A stretch of 64,000 nt of DNA from Steroidobacteraceae bacterium (GCA_025451845.1 JANWJS010000035.1:1-64000); one strand, 5' to 3'; shown: positions 26,613 through 35,845, counted from the stretch's first letter. Notes: generated by a model from the letters alone, not told the origin. Made by a program: numbers and translations.

Positions 26613-26918
26613 ATGGACCCTCCGCAAAGGTCCAAGCCGAATCCCGCCCCACCCAGCCAACCGGCCGCGGGGCCTTCAGGCCGCGTGCGCCACGATGACC
26701 GCGGGAACGCCGTATGGGATTGGATCAAGGACACGGGACGCAGCGCGATCGATGCCACATCGCGGCTGCTGAAGAAGCTGGAGGTGCCTCACCTCGAGGT
26801 CGAGGACAAGAAGGATGAGGAGCTGCGCATCCAGTCCGATCGCGACCCGGGCGGCGGGTATGATCCGTACAACCAGTCGACCCAGCCCGGCAAGGCGCCA
26901 CCCCGCAAGGGCCCGTAG
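26613..26918 (+). CDS. Conserved small hypothetical protein
   Basis: 101 residues. The middle region DDRGNAVWDWIKDTGRS ATSRLLKKLEVP-like and the C-terminal RDPGGGYDPYN are well-formed conserved motifs that I have seen in proteobacterial hypothetical proteins of this size. Termini are Pro/Lys-rich and disordered. No membrane helix, no known domain. Function unknown. Divergent from the S9 peptidase, and its end converges on the DUF2182 gene 3 bp later. Confidence 0.75.
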   Translation: MDPPQRSKPNPAPPSQPAAGPSGRVRHDDRGNAVWDWIKDTGRSAIDATSRLLKKLEVPHLEVEDKKDEELRIQSDRDPGGGYDPYNQSTQPGKAPPRKGP

Positions 26919-26921
26919 GCG

Positions 26922-27617
26922 TCAGATCCCGGCGGCGCGCACGATAGCCAGCGATCCCGCGCCGATGACAACTGCCCCGATCAGCCGCGCGTAGCGCTCG
27001 CCGCCAGGCGCGAGCCGCTCCACGTTGATTGCCGCCGTCACCGCGAGCATCACCGGCCAATCCATGATTCCGGCGACGAGGAAAGCCGCGGTGAGGCCAG
27101 CGCTGCTCAGGCTGCAATGCAAGCCGAGCCGCAGACCATGCCCCCACGCCGCGAGGGGAGTGACCGAGGGGTAAGGGCTGCACGCGGCCGACGCGCGACA
27201 GCCATCGTTGCGGCAGCGCGCAAGTTGATGCGCCTTCCACCTGGTGAACTGCAGCGCACCGGCTGCGAGCACGACCACCCCGATTGCGGTCGGCACGGCG
27301 CGCGCCAGGGCGGGATAACGCATCGTCATTGCCATCGTCGCCGCGCCCAAGAGATAAACGGCCGCGCCGATCAGCGTCCAGACGAGGAAGTACCCCCCCG
27401 CGACGACGACGGTCAGCAGCACCGATGCCAACTGCCCTGCCCCGGCGGCGTCCCGGCGGTAGCGCCACAACCGGGGAGCGAGTGATGGCAGCATCATTGC
27501 CGCCGTCATCACGATCCACAGGGTGAGAAACGAAGCCGCGGCGCCGATCCAACTCTGGCCGCACATCGGCATCCATGCCATCGACATCGATCCGCAGGGC
27601 ATCGGCATCGTGTCCAT
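26922..27617 (-). CDS. DUF2182 integral membrane protein
   Basis: 231 residues with about six membrane helices. The DUF2182 signature is WIVMTAAMMLPSLAP near residue 35-50; MAMTMRYPALARA and CSLSSAGLTAAFLV follow. The family is annotated as predicted metal-binding membrane protein; no activity is proven. Met- and Cys-rich N-terminus (MDTMPMPCGSMSMAWMPMCGQ) could bind metal. It starts 3 bases after the stop of the DUF899 gene, with the ribosome site GAGG before that stop; clearly co-translated. Confidence 0.88.
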   Translation of the reverse strand: MDTMPMPCGSMSMAWMPMCGQSWIGAAASFLTLWIVMTAAMMLPSLAPRLWRYRRDAAGAGQLASVLLTVVVAGGYFLVWTLIGAAVYLLGAATMAMTMRYPALARAVPTAIGVVVLAAGALQFTRWKAHQLARCRNDGCRASAACSPYPSVTPLAAWGHGLRLGLHCSLSSAGLTAAFLVAGIMDWPVMLAVTAAINVERLAPGGERYARLIGAVVIGAGSLAIVRAAGI

Positions 27618-27620
27618 GGC

Positions 27621-28403
27621 TCACCTCGGCGTTTTGCCGTACTCGTCGTTCCGCAGCCACCAGGGCCCTTGCTCGTTGCGTCCCAGCGGAGCCCGGTCGA
27701 GCCACTGGTGCATGCCCCAGAGCCCATCCAATCCACGCGCATAGGTCGAGTAGGTGTGATAGACCACTCCACCCTCCAGCGCGAACGCACTCATGCCGGG
27801 CCGGTCGCGCAGGTAGCTCCTCAAGTCGATTCCGCAGGCGTCCGAGTGCGGATGGCGGAGCGCCGGATCGGGGATCCCGTCAAACCCGTGCGTGCGCCGG
27901 TAGTTGTATTCGGTGCCGCCCGCCCGCTGCTGCGCTTCGGTAACCGAAATGTTGAAGTCGAAGTTGAAATCGGTGTCAGACGAGGATGCCCAGGGAAACG
28001 ACCAGCCCATGCGCTTCCTGTAGGCCATCAGTTTCGGCAGCGGCGCCCGAGAGACCGCGCAGAGAGTGACATCATGGTTCGCGAGATGGACGACGAATCC
28101 GTTGAACCCGTCCGCGATCGCCGAGCAGGAAGGACATCCTGCCGTGTAGCTGGGCCCGAACATGAAGTGATACACCAGCAGCTGCGAGCGCCCGCGGAAG
28201 AGATCCGCGAGTGCGACGTCGCCCTCGCCGGTCTCGAATCGATACTCCTTGTCGATGCGGACCCAAGGCAACGCCTGGCGCCGCAGCGCGAGCTCGTCGC
28301 TGCGCCGGGTCAGCTCCTTTTCCGCTTCGAGCAGCTCCAGACGCGCCGCCAGCCACTCCTGGCGCGTTCCGGTCGGCTGGCTGGGTTGGGTTGTTGTCGC
28401 CAT
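27621..28403 (-). CDS. DUF899 thioredoxin-like protein
   Basis: 260 residues. DUF899 domain over most of the length: KELTRRSDELALRRQALPW at the start, LLVYHFMFGPSYTAGCPSC in the middle (with a CPSC pair in thioredoxin position), and SSSDTDFNFDFNIS. The fold is thioredoxin-like; the role is unknown but the CxxC suggests redox or metal handling. First of a two-gene operon with DUF2182. Divergent from a TPR-HTH regulator, which probably controls the pair. Confidence 0.9.
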   Translation of the reverse strand: MATTTQPSQPTGTRQEWLAARLELLEAEKELTRRSDELALRRQALPWVRIDKEYRFETGEGDVALADLFRGRSQLLVYHFMFGPSYTAGCPSCSAIADGFNGFVVHLANHDVTLCAVSRAPLPKLMAYRKRMGWSFPWASSSDTDFNFDFNISVTEAQQRAGGTEYNYRRTHGFDGIPDPALRHPHSDACGIDLRSYLRDRPGMSAFALEGGVVYHTYSTYARGLDGLWGMHQWLDRAPLGRNEQGPWWLRNDEYGKTPR

Positions 28404-28491
28404 GATCGCCTCCGATGGTGGGGGGTGAGTCGTGAGACAATGCTAGCGAGGGGCCTGCAGACCTGAGAGTTACAAACGTGGCGCGATTCCA

Positions 28492-29712
28492 GTGGACTCG
28501 CTGATCACGGCTGCCGCGCGCGCGCTGGCGGCCGGGGACCCGCTGGGCGCGCTCAAAAGGGTGGCGCTGCGCGATGACCCGCCGGCCCTGGCGCTGCGCG
28601 GCATCGCGATGGCGCAGCTGGGGGACTATCGCCGGGCGAGGGCTCTCCTGAAGGGCGCCGCGCGGGGTTTTGGCCCCAAAGAGGCGGTGGCCCGCGCCAG
28701 ATGTGTCGTCGCCGAGGCGGAGGTCGCGCTGGCATCGCGAGACCTGGGCTGGGCCGCGAAGGCGCTCGATTCGGCGCAGAGGACGCTCGCAGAGCACGGC
28801 GACCGGATCAACGCCGCGCACGCGAAGAATCTGGAGGTGCGCCACTTGGTCCTCGTCGGCCGTCTGGAGGAAGCGGAAGGAATGCTCGCCGCGATGGACC
28901 CGGGTCCCGTGCCGCCGGCGCTGCGGGCCGCCCACGAGCTGCTGCTGGCAGGAATTGCCATGCGCCGCATCCGGGCGGAACCGGCGCGTACTGCGCTCGC
29001 CCGAGCCGCGGAGGCGGCGCGCCAATCAGGTATACCCGCACTCGCCGCGGAGGTCGCAAGCGCGCTTCTGACGTTGAGGACGCCCGCGGCACGACTGATC
29101 GGACGGGCTGAAGAGCGGCCGCTGCGACTGGAAGAAGTCGAGGCGCTGCTCGCTTCGAGCGCGTTCGTCGTGGATGCCTGCCGGCACGTCGTGCGTCACG
29201 AGCGCAAGTTGATTTCCCTTGCGAAACGTCCGGTGCTGTTTGCGCTCGCACGTGCATTGGGCGAGTCCTGGCCAGGCGATGCCGCCCGGGACGCTCTGGT
29301 CGCGCGCGTATTCAGGCTCAAGATCGCCGATGAATCGCATCGCGCGCGGCTGCGAGTCGAGATGGCGCGGCTGCGCGCAGTGTTGCGGCCTCTCGCCGAG
29401 ATCAACGCCACTGTGCGGGGCTTTGCGCTCTCGCCCCGTACCGCACGCGAGGTCGTCGTGCTCGCGCGCCCGATCGAAGAGAAGCATGCCGACGTGCTCG
29501 CCTTCCTGGCCGACGGCGAGTCGTGGTCGACCTCGGCTCTGGCACTCGCGCTGCGCACGAGTCAGCGGACCGTGCAGCGCGCGCTCGATGCGCTTGCCGA
29601 GGCCAACAAAGTACATTGCTTCGGACGCGGCCGGGCCCGACGCTGGCTGATCCCACCCGTCGCGGGATTCGCGACGAGCTTGTTACTCTCCCCTCCTCTG
29701 CCTGTCGACTAG
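28492..29712 (+). CDS. TPR-type protein with C-terminal helix-turn-helix, probable regulator
   Basis: 406 residues from GTG 28492. About residues 1-270 are Ala/Leu-rich paired helices of tetratricopeptide type (DYRRARALLKGAARGF, LGWAAKALDSAQRTLAEHGD). The end has a winged-helix motif: DVLAFLADGESWSTSALALALRTSQRTVQRALDALAEANKV, a clear HTH. Long N-terminal sensor plus C-terminal DNA-binding domain suggests a transcription regulator. It diverges from the DUF899-DUF2182 pair with an 88-bp spacer, which makes those genes the likely target. No operator was recognised in the spacer. Confidence 0.78.
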   Translation: MDSLITAAARALAAGDPLGALKRVALRDDPPALALRGIAMAQLGDYRRARALLKGAARGFGPKEAVARARCVVAEAEVALASRDLGWAAKALDSAQRTLAEHGDRINAAHAKNLEVRHLVLVGRLEEAEGMLAAMDPGPVPPALRAAHELLLAGIAMRRIRAEPARTALARAAEAARQSGIPALAAEVASALLTLRTPAARLIGRAEERPLRLEEVEALLASSAFVVDACRHVVRHERKLISLAKRPVLFALARALGESWPGDAARDALVARVFRLKIADESHRARLRVEMARLRAVLRPLAEINATVRGFALSPRTAREVVVLARPIEEKHADVLAFLADGESWSTSALALALRTSQRTVQRALDALAEANKVHCFGRGRARRWLIPPVAGFATSLLLSPPLPVD

Positions 29713-29756
29713 GATGCGCTCGCCAGACGACCGCTGGAATCATCGGAGAGTCCCCC

Positions 29757-30419
29757 ATGAGTCGAGCAACCGCCGAGATCATCAAAGAGTACGGACCCTT
29801 TGAAGGCTCCTCCCGCGTCAACGGCGTCAGCTATGACGGCCGGAACGTCTGGCTAGCGACCGGCGACAAGCTAAACGCCGTGGATCCCGACAGCGGAAAG
29901 ATGCTGCGGTCGATCGACGTCGCCTCGCACGCCGGAACGGCCTTCGACGGCCGTCACCTCTACCAGATCGCCGAGAGCCGGATTCAGAAGATCGATCCGG
30001 AGACCGGCCGCGTGCTCGCCACCATTGCGGCGCCGAGCGCCGGTGGAGACTCAGGACTTGCCTGGGCCGAGGGGACACTCTGGGTGGGGGAGTACCGCGC
30101 ACGCAAGATCCATCAAATCGATCCTGAGACTGGAGCAATCCTGCGCACCATCGAATCGAATCGCTTCGTAACGGGCGTCACCTGGGTGGAAGGCCAGCTC
30201 TGGCATGCCACGTGGGAAGGCGATGAGAGCGAGCTGCGGCAAATCGATCCGCAGAGCGGCAAAGTCCTGCAGCAGGTGGCGATGCCGGCCGGAGTCGGCG
30301 TGTCAGGGTTGGAATCCGACGGCGGCGGCCGCTTCTTCTGCGGCGGCGGCGGCAGCGGCAAGCTGCGGATCGTGCGCCGTCCCAAGTCTCGCGGCCGGGC
30401 GGCAGCCAAGTCCCCGTGA
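29757..30419 (+). CDS. Beta-propeller protein (YncE / glutaminyl-cyclotransferase-like)
   Basis: 220 residues from ATG 29757, with GGAG upstream. Repeats of about 40 residues fit propeller blades: DGRNVWLATGDKLNAVDPDSG, DGRHLYQIAESRIQKIDPETG, AEGTLWVGEYRARKIHQIDPETG, VEGQLWHATWEGDESELRQIDPQSG. No signal peptide, so probably cytoplasmic. The C-terminus is basic and Gly-rich. Similar short propellers are found in soil proteobacteria; function unknown. Downstream the MATE gene converges. Confidence 0.78.
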   Translation: MSRATAEIIKEYGPFEGSSRVNGVSYDGRNVWLATGDKLNAVDPDSGKMLRSIDVASHAGTAFDGRHLYQIAESRIQKIDPETGRVLATIAAPSAGGDSGLAWAEGTLWVGEYRARKIHQIDPETGAILRTIESNRFVTGVTWVEGQLWHATWEGDESELRQIDPQSGKVLQQVAMPAGVGVSGLESDGGGRFFCGGGGSGKLRIVRRPKSRGRAAAKSP

Positions 30420-30426
30420 CAGCCGC

Positions 30427-31863
30427 CTAGATGCTGATGCGCTGCCAGGCCCGGGAGCGCCAGCGCAGGAACAGGGTCGAGCCCAGGAGAACGACATAGA
30501 TGACCACGGCGATCCAACCACCCCAGGCGCCATAGCCGAGCTGCGGCAGGAAGTGGAACCATCCCTGGCCAGGCGCGAAAGTGAGGATATGCGCCAGCGG
30601 CAGGAACACCAGCCAGCAGACCGGGAAGACGAGTGCGACCGGCACCCTGACATCGCCCGCGCCGCGCAGGCACATGCTGCTGCCGAGGTTCAGGCCATCG
30701 AAGAACTGGTAAGCCGCCGCGAGCCAGAGGAGCTGCACGCCGAGGGTGGCCGCAGCGGCCGCAGCGCGGTCACCCGCGCCGGCAAAGAGCGGCAGGACCC
30801 AGGGACCGGCAACGGCGAGCGCGAAGCCGATGCCTCCCATGACGAGCGCCGCCAGGAGGATGACACGAGTGCCGAGCCGCATGGCCCACTCCCGATCGCC
30901 GCCGCCGATCGACTGCCCCACGAGCGTCGTGCCGGCGGTCGCGATGCCGATGCCGGGCATGTAGGCAATCGAGGTCAGGACGGACACCATCTGCGTGGCG
31001 GCCCCGGGGATCGTGCCGTAACGCACTTCCATCATCTGGAATACGGAGAATCCGAGTACATCCGCGGCGGGCATCATGCCCATCGGCAGCCCCAGACGTA
31101 TCTGCTCGCGGATGAGACGCTTACGGGGGCGCCACGCCAGATGCGACTTGTGCGACTTGCGGAAGGGGACCCGGAGAAACAGGGCGAATGCAATCGCGAA
31201 ACCCACTGCCTGCGCGACGTTGCTCGCCCAGGCGGAGCCGGCGATGCCCCAGCCCAAGCGGAAGATGAAGAGGTCGTTGAAGATAGCGTTGGCGACGGCC
31301 ATCGCCATGGTCACGAAGAAACTGACCCGTGGCCGGCCGATGCCGTTGAAAAAGCCGATCATGGCCCACGCCGCGACGCCGAATGAAGCGCCCGCGACGC
31401 GGGGAAACCAGAATTCCTGTGCAAGGTCCGCGATGTGCGGGGTGAAGCCGAACGGCGCCAGGATCGTCCTGCCCACCGCACCCAGCGCAATGAAGACAGG
31501 GACGACACAGACTGTCAGCCAAAGTGCCGTCCAGGCTGCCTGGGCCGCCCGTCGATAGCGGCGCGCACCGTGGGCGTGCGCTGCAAGAGTCTGCACAGCC
31601 AATCCGGAGCCGCCCAGGACGAAGACCGCCGCGAGAATCATCCACTGTACGGCGCCCACGGCTGCCAGCGCCGCAGTCGAGATGTGCCCGACGAACCACA
31701 TATCCGTCAAGTTCAGAATGATCTGCACCGCGCTGTTCGCCATCAGAGGCAGGGCGAGCCCCAGCACGGCGCGGAAATCAACGTGCGCGCGTCCGTGGGA
31801 GTCGATGCGCTGCGCGGGTAAGGCCCCGGCCGCCGCGCGCAATGATGGGAAAGCTACGTCCAT
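30427..31863 (-). CDS. MATE family efflux transporter
   Basis: 478 residues, twelve hydrophobic segments. The N-terminal LALPLMANSAVQIILNLTDMWFVGHIS is the MATE first helix with the conserved Asp. SGLAVQTLAAHAHGARRYRRAAQAAW is the loop between helices 2 and 3. ATAGTTLVGQSIGGGDREWAMR is the equivalent loop in the second half. It probably exports cationic drugs or metabolites driven by H+ or Na+. Single gene. Its upstream spacer holds copy B of the double-hairpin repeat. Confidence 0.92.
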   Translation of the reverse strand: MDVAFPSLRAAAGALPAQRIDSHGRAHVDFRAVLGLALPLMANSAVQIILNLTDMWFVGHISTAALAAVGAVQWMILAAVFVLGGSGLAVQTLAAHAHGARRYRRAAQAAWTALWLTVCVVPVFIALGAVGRTILAPFGFTPHIADLAQEFWFPRVAGASFGVAAWAMIGFFNGIGRPRVSFFVTMAMAVANAIFNDLFIFRLGWGIAGSAWASNVAQAVGFAIAFALFLRVPFRKSHKSHLAWRPRKRLIREQIRLGLPMGMMPAADVLGFSVFQMMEVRYGTIPGAATQMVSVLTSIAYMPGIGIATAGTTLVGQSIGGGDREWAMRLGTRVILLAALVMGGIGFALAVAGPWVLPLFAGAGDRAAAAAATLGVQLLWLAAAYQFFDGLNLGSSMCLRGAGDVRVPVALVFPVCWLVFLPLAHILTFAPGQGWFHFLPQLGYGAWGGWIAVVIYVVLLGSTLFLRWRSRAWQRISI

Positions 31864-31890
31864 TTCTATCAGGTCCAGATAACAAGATTA

Positions 31891-31969
31891 CGCGGCCCAG
31901 GGCCGCTCCCGGGGCCGCGAGGCCCTACCAGCCCGGGGGAGATTGCGGCAAGTGCCGCGGGCGACTTGC
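31891..31969 (+). repeat. Double-hairpin intergenic repeat, copy B
   Basis: Hairpin 1 covers 31891-31919 (CGCGGCCC / GGGCCGCG) and shares CGGCCCAGGGCCGYTCCC with copy A. Hairpin 2, GCAAGT (31948-31953) / ACTTGC (31964-31969), aligns with hairpin 2 of copy A. It lies between the divergent MATE and ParB-like genes, so it is not restricted to 3' ends. Confidence 0.62.
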
Positions 31970-32035
31970 AGCCCATCGACAAACAGCGACTCGTACGACT
32001 TGCAGGCAGCGCGGGTATTGTGCACCGTAGCGCGC

Positions 32036-33055
32036 ATGGCAGCTCGCAAGAAGACCTCCGGTACGCGCGGCCCGGCCGCTTCGAAACCCAAGCGCAAACG
32101 CGGGAAGCTTGCCCCTGGAGCGCAGGCGCGCGGCCTGGAGGCAGCGCAGATCACCTTGGCCGTCGACAGTCCCGAGGTGGCGGAGCTGGTGACGCTGGTG
32201 CGCGAAGCCGGGGGGGTGCCCATAGGAGCCTACCACGAGCCGATGGGCGGCCGGCCGATGCTGCTCGCGTGCCTGCCTCTCGCGGCGGTGCAGCCGACCC
32301 CTTTCCAGCGCGACCTCTCCCCAACGCACGCCAAGCGGCTCGCGGAAAAGATAGGCGAGACCGCCTCGTTTCTCGATCCGCTGATCGTGGTGCGCGGTGA
32401 GGACGGGAAGCTCTGGACGCCAAACGGCCGCCATCGGCTGGCGGCAGCGAAGGTGCTCGGCTTGCGACAGATTACCGCCCTGATCTCGCCGGACGAGGCG
32501 CTCGCCTATCGCATCCTGGCATTGAACACCGAGAAGGCGCACAACCTGCGCGACCGCAGCCTGGAAGTGATCCGCATGGCGCGCAGCCTGGCGAAGCGGC
32601 AGAAGCCCGGCAGCGAGTCGTCGCTGGCGGCGGAGTTCGAAGCGCCCGAGCTGCTGACCCTCGGAGTGGTGTACGAACATTCATCGCGGTTCGCCGGCGG
32701 CGCCTATAGCGCGCTTCTCAAGAAAGTGGACCGCTTCGGCGAGCGGCCTCTCGCCGCGAGCCTGCGGGAGCGGGAGGACTACGCTGCGCGGCTCTTGGCA
32801 ATCGACGCGCAGGTCAAGAAGATCATCAGCGCCTTGCAGCAGCGCGGCTTCAAGTCGCCGTACCTGCGCAACTACGTGGTGGCACGGATCAACCCGGTGC
32901 GCTTCCACAAGGTCAAGAAAGGCGATACCCAGCCCCTTATGCCAATGGCTCAAGCGCTGACGCGGATGGCGGCCGCGGCGCGCACGTTCAAGTTGGAATC
33001 CGTCTCAAACGCCGATCTCGCGTGGGTGTCCGTGGGCGCAACGGCCCAGGAATGA
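32036..33055 (+). CDS. Orphan ParB N-terminal (nuclease-like) domain protein
   Basis: 339 residues from ATG 32036; an upstream in-frame start at 31943 would read through the repeat and is rejected. Basic N-terminal tail (residues 1-28), then a ParB-like domain at about 80-170: TPFQRDLSPTHAKRLAEKIGE, WTPNGRHRLAAAKVLGLRQI, ALNTEKAHNLRDRSLEV. The rest is helical. No parA partner and no parS-like sequence nearby. ParB-fold proteins of this type include CTPases and nucleases; the role here is unknown. Confidence 0.82.
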   Translation: MAARKKTSGTRGPAASKPKRKRGKLAPGAQARGLEAAQITLAVDSPEVAELVTLVREAGGVPIGAYHEPMGGRPMLLACLPLAAVQPTPFQRDLSPTHAKRLAEKIGETASFLDPLIVVRGEDGKLWTPNGRHRLAAAKVLGLRQITALISPDEALAYRILALNTEKAHNLRDRSLEVIRMARSLAKRQKPGSESSLAAEFEAPELLTLGVVYEHSSRFAGGAYSALLKKVDRFGERPLAASLREREDYAARLLAIDAQVKKIISALQQRGFKSPYLRNYVVARINPVRFHKVKKGDTQPLMPMAQALTRMAAAARTFKLESVSNADLAWVSVGATAQE

Positions 33056-33178
33056 ACGGCTGGAGCCGCTGAGCGAAGTCCGGATACAGGCCATCCCCTC
33101 TCGGATCGAAACGCGCCCAGACTCGAGGCTGAGGCCGGGGAGTCGATCTCGCTGCGACCCTGCGCGTTGCCCTTCTGT

Positions 33179-34768
33179 CTAGCGAAAGATGACGACCACG
33201 ATGGCCGTGAGGATGAGCAGGCCCACGGCCTGCACGCGATAGTTGCGCCAGGGCGCGACAGCGCGCAGCCGTTCCGTCTCTTCACGGTAGTGCGCCGGTG
33301 TCCAGATGAGTGCTGCAGCGACGGCGGAGGCTGGCTGGCGCTTCCAGGCGCTGACGACGATCAGGATGGCCGTGTCCAGGGCCAGGAGGAGTGGCGCGAC
33401 GTACAGGAAGTGCAGATGCAAGAGGTGCAGCGGTACGTTCGCGAGGAAAAGCGCGACACCGCAAACGGTGCCCAGCAGCAGCGTAGCCGCCGCGCCCGCC
33501 GCATTGGCGCCGCGCCAGAAGGTGCCGGTCAGAACCAACGCGACGACAGGGGGCACGGCGTAGGCGAGCATTGCCTGCAGATACTGCCAGAGGGTACCGA
33601 ATCGCGGCAGCTGCGGCGCCCACATCACTGCCACGAGTAACAGGCCCGCCATGCTTCTGCGTCCCATGCGCACGATCCGAGCGTCGGGCAGATCGGGCGC
33701 GAGCCGCTTGACCACATCCATGGTGAGGATCGTGGCGGCGGAATTGAGCGTGGAGGCGACCGAGGCCATCGTGGCGGCGACGAAGCCCGCCGCCACCAGT
33801 CCGAGGAATCCCTGCGGCAGCAGGCGCAGCATCAGCGTCGGATAAACCAGATCCGGGCGCGGCAAGCGCGGAAAGAGCACGAGCGCGAAGGTGCCGGGCA
33901 GGATCATCAGAAAGAGCACCGACAGCTTCAGCAAGCCTGCAAACAGCGCGCCGCCGCGGCCGTCATCGAGGCTCCGCGCCGACAGTGTCTGCTGCACCAT
34001 GTACTGGTTGGTGCACCAGTAGTAGAACCCGAGCACGGGGATGCCGAGCACCAGCCCGGGCCACGGAACGCCGGCATCGCCGGCCGGCCGGATCAATGAC
34101 AGCATGGCCGGATCGACCCCCTGCGTGATCGCATGCCAGCCGCCTGCGCGCACGAATGTCGTGATCGCGATGGTAAGCGCACCGGCAATCAGCAGTACCG
34201 CCTGCACGGCTTGCGTGTAAATCACCGCACGCAGCCCCCCGGCCAGCGTGTAGAGACCCGCCGCGCCGGCCAGCACGGCGACGAACGCCCACAGCGGTGG
34301 CCCGGGAAGGAGCATCCGGCACACGAGCGCACCGCAGTAGAGGGCCGCCGCCGAATCCACGAAGACGTTGAGGAATACGTTGAGCGCCGCGAAGTACAGC
34401 CGCGCGCGTCCATCGTAGCGGCGCTCGAGAAATTCAGGCATCGTGTAGGCGCGGCTGCGCAGCACGAAGGGCAGCAGGAACACGCAATAGAAGATGAGCA
34501 CGACGCCGGCCGACCACTCGTAGTCGTACACGGAGATGCCCATGACATAGGCGGCTCCGGCGAGCCCCAGGATTGCCGTCGAGGAGATGTTGGAGGCGAA
34601 TAGTGCGAGCCCGATCTCGGGCCAGCGCGAGGCGCGCGCCGCGAGGAAATACTCCTCCGCCTTGGCCTTGCGGCGCGAGACTGCGAGCCCGAAGCCGACC
34701 ATGCCCGTGGCGCATGCGAGCACGACGAGGAGGTCGAGGACGGATGCGCCGGTTGACAGCGCTGACAT
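33179..34768 (-). CDS. Sodium:solute symporter (SSS family)
   Basis: 529 residues with about 13 membrane helices. The first helix region LLVVLACATGMVGFGLAVSRRKAKAEEYFLAAR and ALFASNISSTAILGLAGAAY (sodium-site segment) are typical of SSS transporters related to sugar and myo-inositol carriers. It starts 18 bp from the start of a LacI regulator transcribed the other way, so the substrate is probably the ligand class of that regulator, perhaps a sugar. A shared promoter core is described separately. Confidence 0.9.
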   Translation of the reverse strand: MSALSTGASVLDLLVVLACATGMVGFGLAVSRRKAKAEEYFLAARASRWPEIGLALFASNISSTAILGLAGAAYVMGISVYDYEWSAGVVLIFYCVFLLPFVLRSRAYTMPEFLERRYDGRARLYFAALNVFLNVFVDSAAALYCGALVCRMLLPGPPLWAFVAVLAGAAGLYTLAGGLRAVIYTQAVQAVLLIAGALTIAITTFVRAGGWHAITQGVDPAMLSLIRPAGDAGVPWPGLVLGIPVLGFYYWCTNQYMVQQTLSARSLDDGRGGALFAGLLKLSVLFLMILPGTFALVLFPRLPRPDLVYPTLMLRLLPQGFLGLVAAGFVAATMASVASTLNSAATILTMDVVKRLAPDLPDARIVRMGRRSMAGLLLVAVMWAPQLPRFGTLWQYLQAMLAYAVPPVVALVLTGTFWRGANAAGAAATLLLGTVCGVALFLANVPLHLLHLHFLYVAPLLLALDTAILIVVSAWKRQPASAVAAALIWTPAHYREETERLRAVAPWRNYRVQAVGLLILTAIVVVIFR

Positions 34769-34786
34769 TTGTTCTATCGTACCCTG
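34753..34786 (+). promoter_or_regulatory. Promoter of the LacI-type gene with symmetric -10 box
   Basis: Forward strand: TTGACA (34753-34758), a 16-bp spacer, TATCGT (34775-34780), then 6 bp to ATG 34787, exactly where the first base of the message would fall. The -10 region TATCGTA also reads as TACGAT on the reverse strand, placing the symporter's start of transcription at its own ATG (34768). The -35 box lies inside the symporter coding region. Confidence 0.62.
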
Positions 34787-35845
34787 ATGAGCAAAGAGAT
34801 GAGCGAGCGACGCGGCCCCGCGACGATACAGATGGTCGCTGACCGGGCCCGTGTGTCTCCAAAGACTGTCTCGCGCGTGATCAACAACGAGCGAGGAGTA
34901 CGGGATGAGACGCGCGCGCGCATTCTGGAAACCATCCAGCAGCTAGATTACCAGCCTAACCTCAACGCGAGGGGCCTGGCCGGCGCCCGCTCGTTCCTCA
35001 TCGGCCTCTTCTACGACAAGCCGGGCGACTACCTCAACGAGTTTCAGACCGGCGCCGTACAACGCTGCCGCGAATCGGACCTGCACCTCATGGTGCAACC
35101 GCTCGACATCGCAAGCAAGGAGATGGTGCGCGACGTGAGCATGCTCGCGCGGCAGCTGCGGCTGGAAGGGGCCATTCTGCTGCCGCCCTTGAGCGACCAC
35201 CCGGTGGTGCGCGCGGCGCTCGCGGAAGCCGGCGTGCCCGCCGTGCACATCGCCCCCATGCGCGAGCCGGGCGACTCGCCGTCCGTCGACACCGACGATC
35301 GCGCGGCAGCGCGGCAGATGACGGTGCAGCTGCTCGAGAACGGGCATCGACGAATCGGCTTCATGCTGGGCCCCCCCGGGCATCGCGCGACCGAGCAACG
35401 CTATCTCGGCTTCGCGGATGCCATGCACGCGCGCGGCCTGAGCATCGATCCCGAGCTCGTGCAGACCGGCAACTTTGAGTTCGCCGACGGCCTCGAGTGC
35501 GCGCGGCGCATCCTGGCCGCACGCATGCGGCCGACCGCCATTTTTGCCAGCAACGACGACATGGCGGCCGCCGCCGCCTGCGCCGGCCGGCAGCTGGGGC
35601 TCGAGCTGCCGGGAGAGCTGTCGGTCGCCGGCTTCGACGATGCGCCGGTCGCCAGCATGATGTGGCCCCAGCTCGCGACGGTCCGCCAGCCCGTGCGGGA
35701 GATCGCGCGGATCGCTGCGGACCTCATCATCCAACACCGGCCGCACCGGCGCGGCTGGCCGCGGCCGATCCCGCGTCTGCGCCTCGACCTCGAGCTGGTA
35801 ATGCGCGGCTCGATCGGGCCTGCCGGCTCAGCCAGGAGAGTCTGA
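34787..35845 (+). CDS. LacI family transcriptional regulator
   Basis: 352 residues from ATG 34787 (ATG 34799 also possible). The LacI-type helix-turn-helix is TIQMVADRARVSPKTVSRVINNERGV at about residues 14-40, followed by the hinge and a periplasmic-binding-protein-like sensor (IGLFYDKPGDYLNEFQTG; AIFASNDDMAAAAACAG; ELSVAGFDDAPVASMMWPQLATVRQP). The ligand is probably a sugar. It is divergent from the symporter, its likely target. The message seems to be leaderless. Confidence 0.93.
   Translation: MSKEMSERRGPATIQMVADRARVSPKTVSRVINNERGVRDETRARILETIQQLDYQPNLNARGLAGARSFLIGLFYDKPGDYLNEFQTGAVQRCRESDLHLMVQPLDIASKEMVRDVSMLARQLRLEGAILLPPLSDHPVVRAALAEAGVPAVHIAPMREPGDSPSVDTDDRAAARQMTVQLLENGHRRIGFMLGPPGHRATEQRYLGFADAMHARGLSIDPELVQTGNFEFADGLECARRILAARMRPTAIFASNDDMAAAAACAGRQLGLELPGELSVAGFDDAPVASMMWPQLATVRQPVREIARIAADLIIQHRPHRRGWPRPIPRLRLDLELVMRGSIGPAGSARRV

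Noticed and set aside
30322..30362. GGC-rich simple repeat
   Set aside because: It encodes the Gly-rich tail of the beta-propeller protein; ordinary low complexity.
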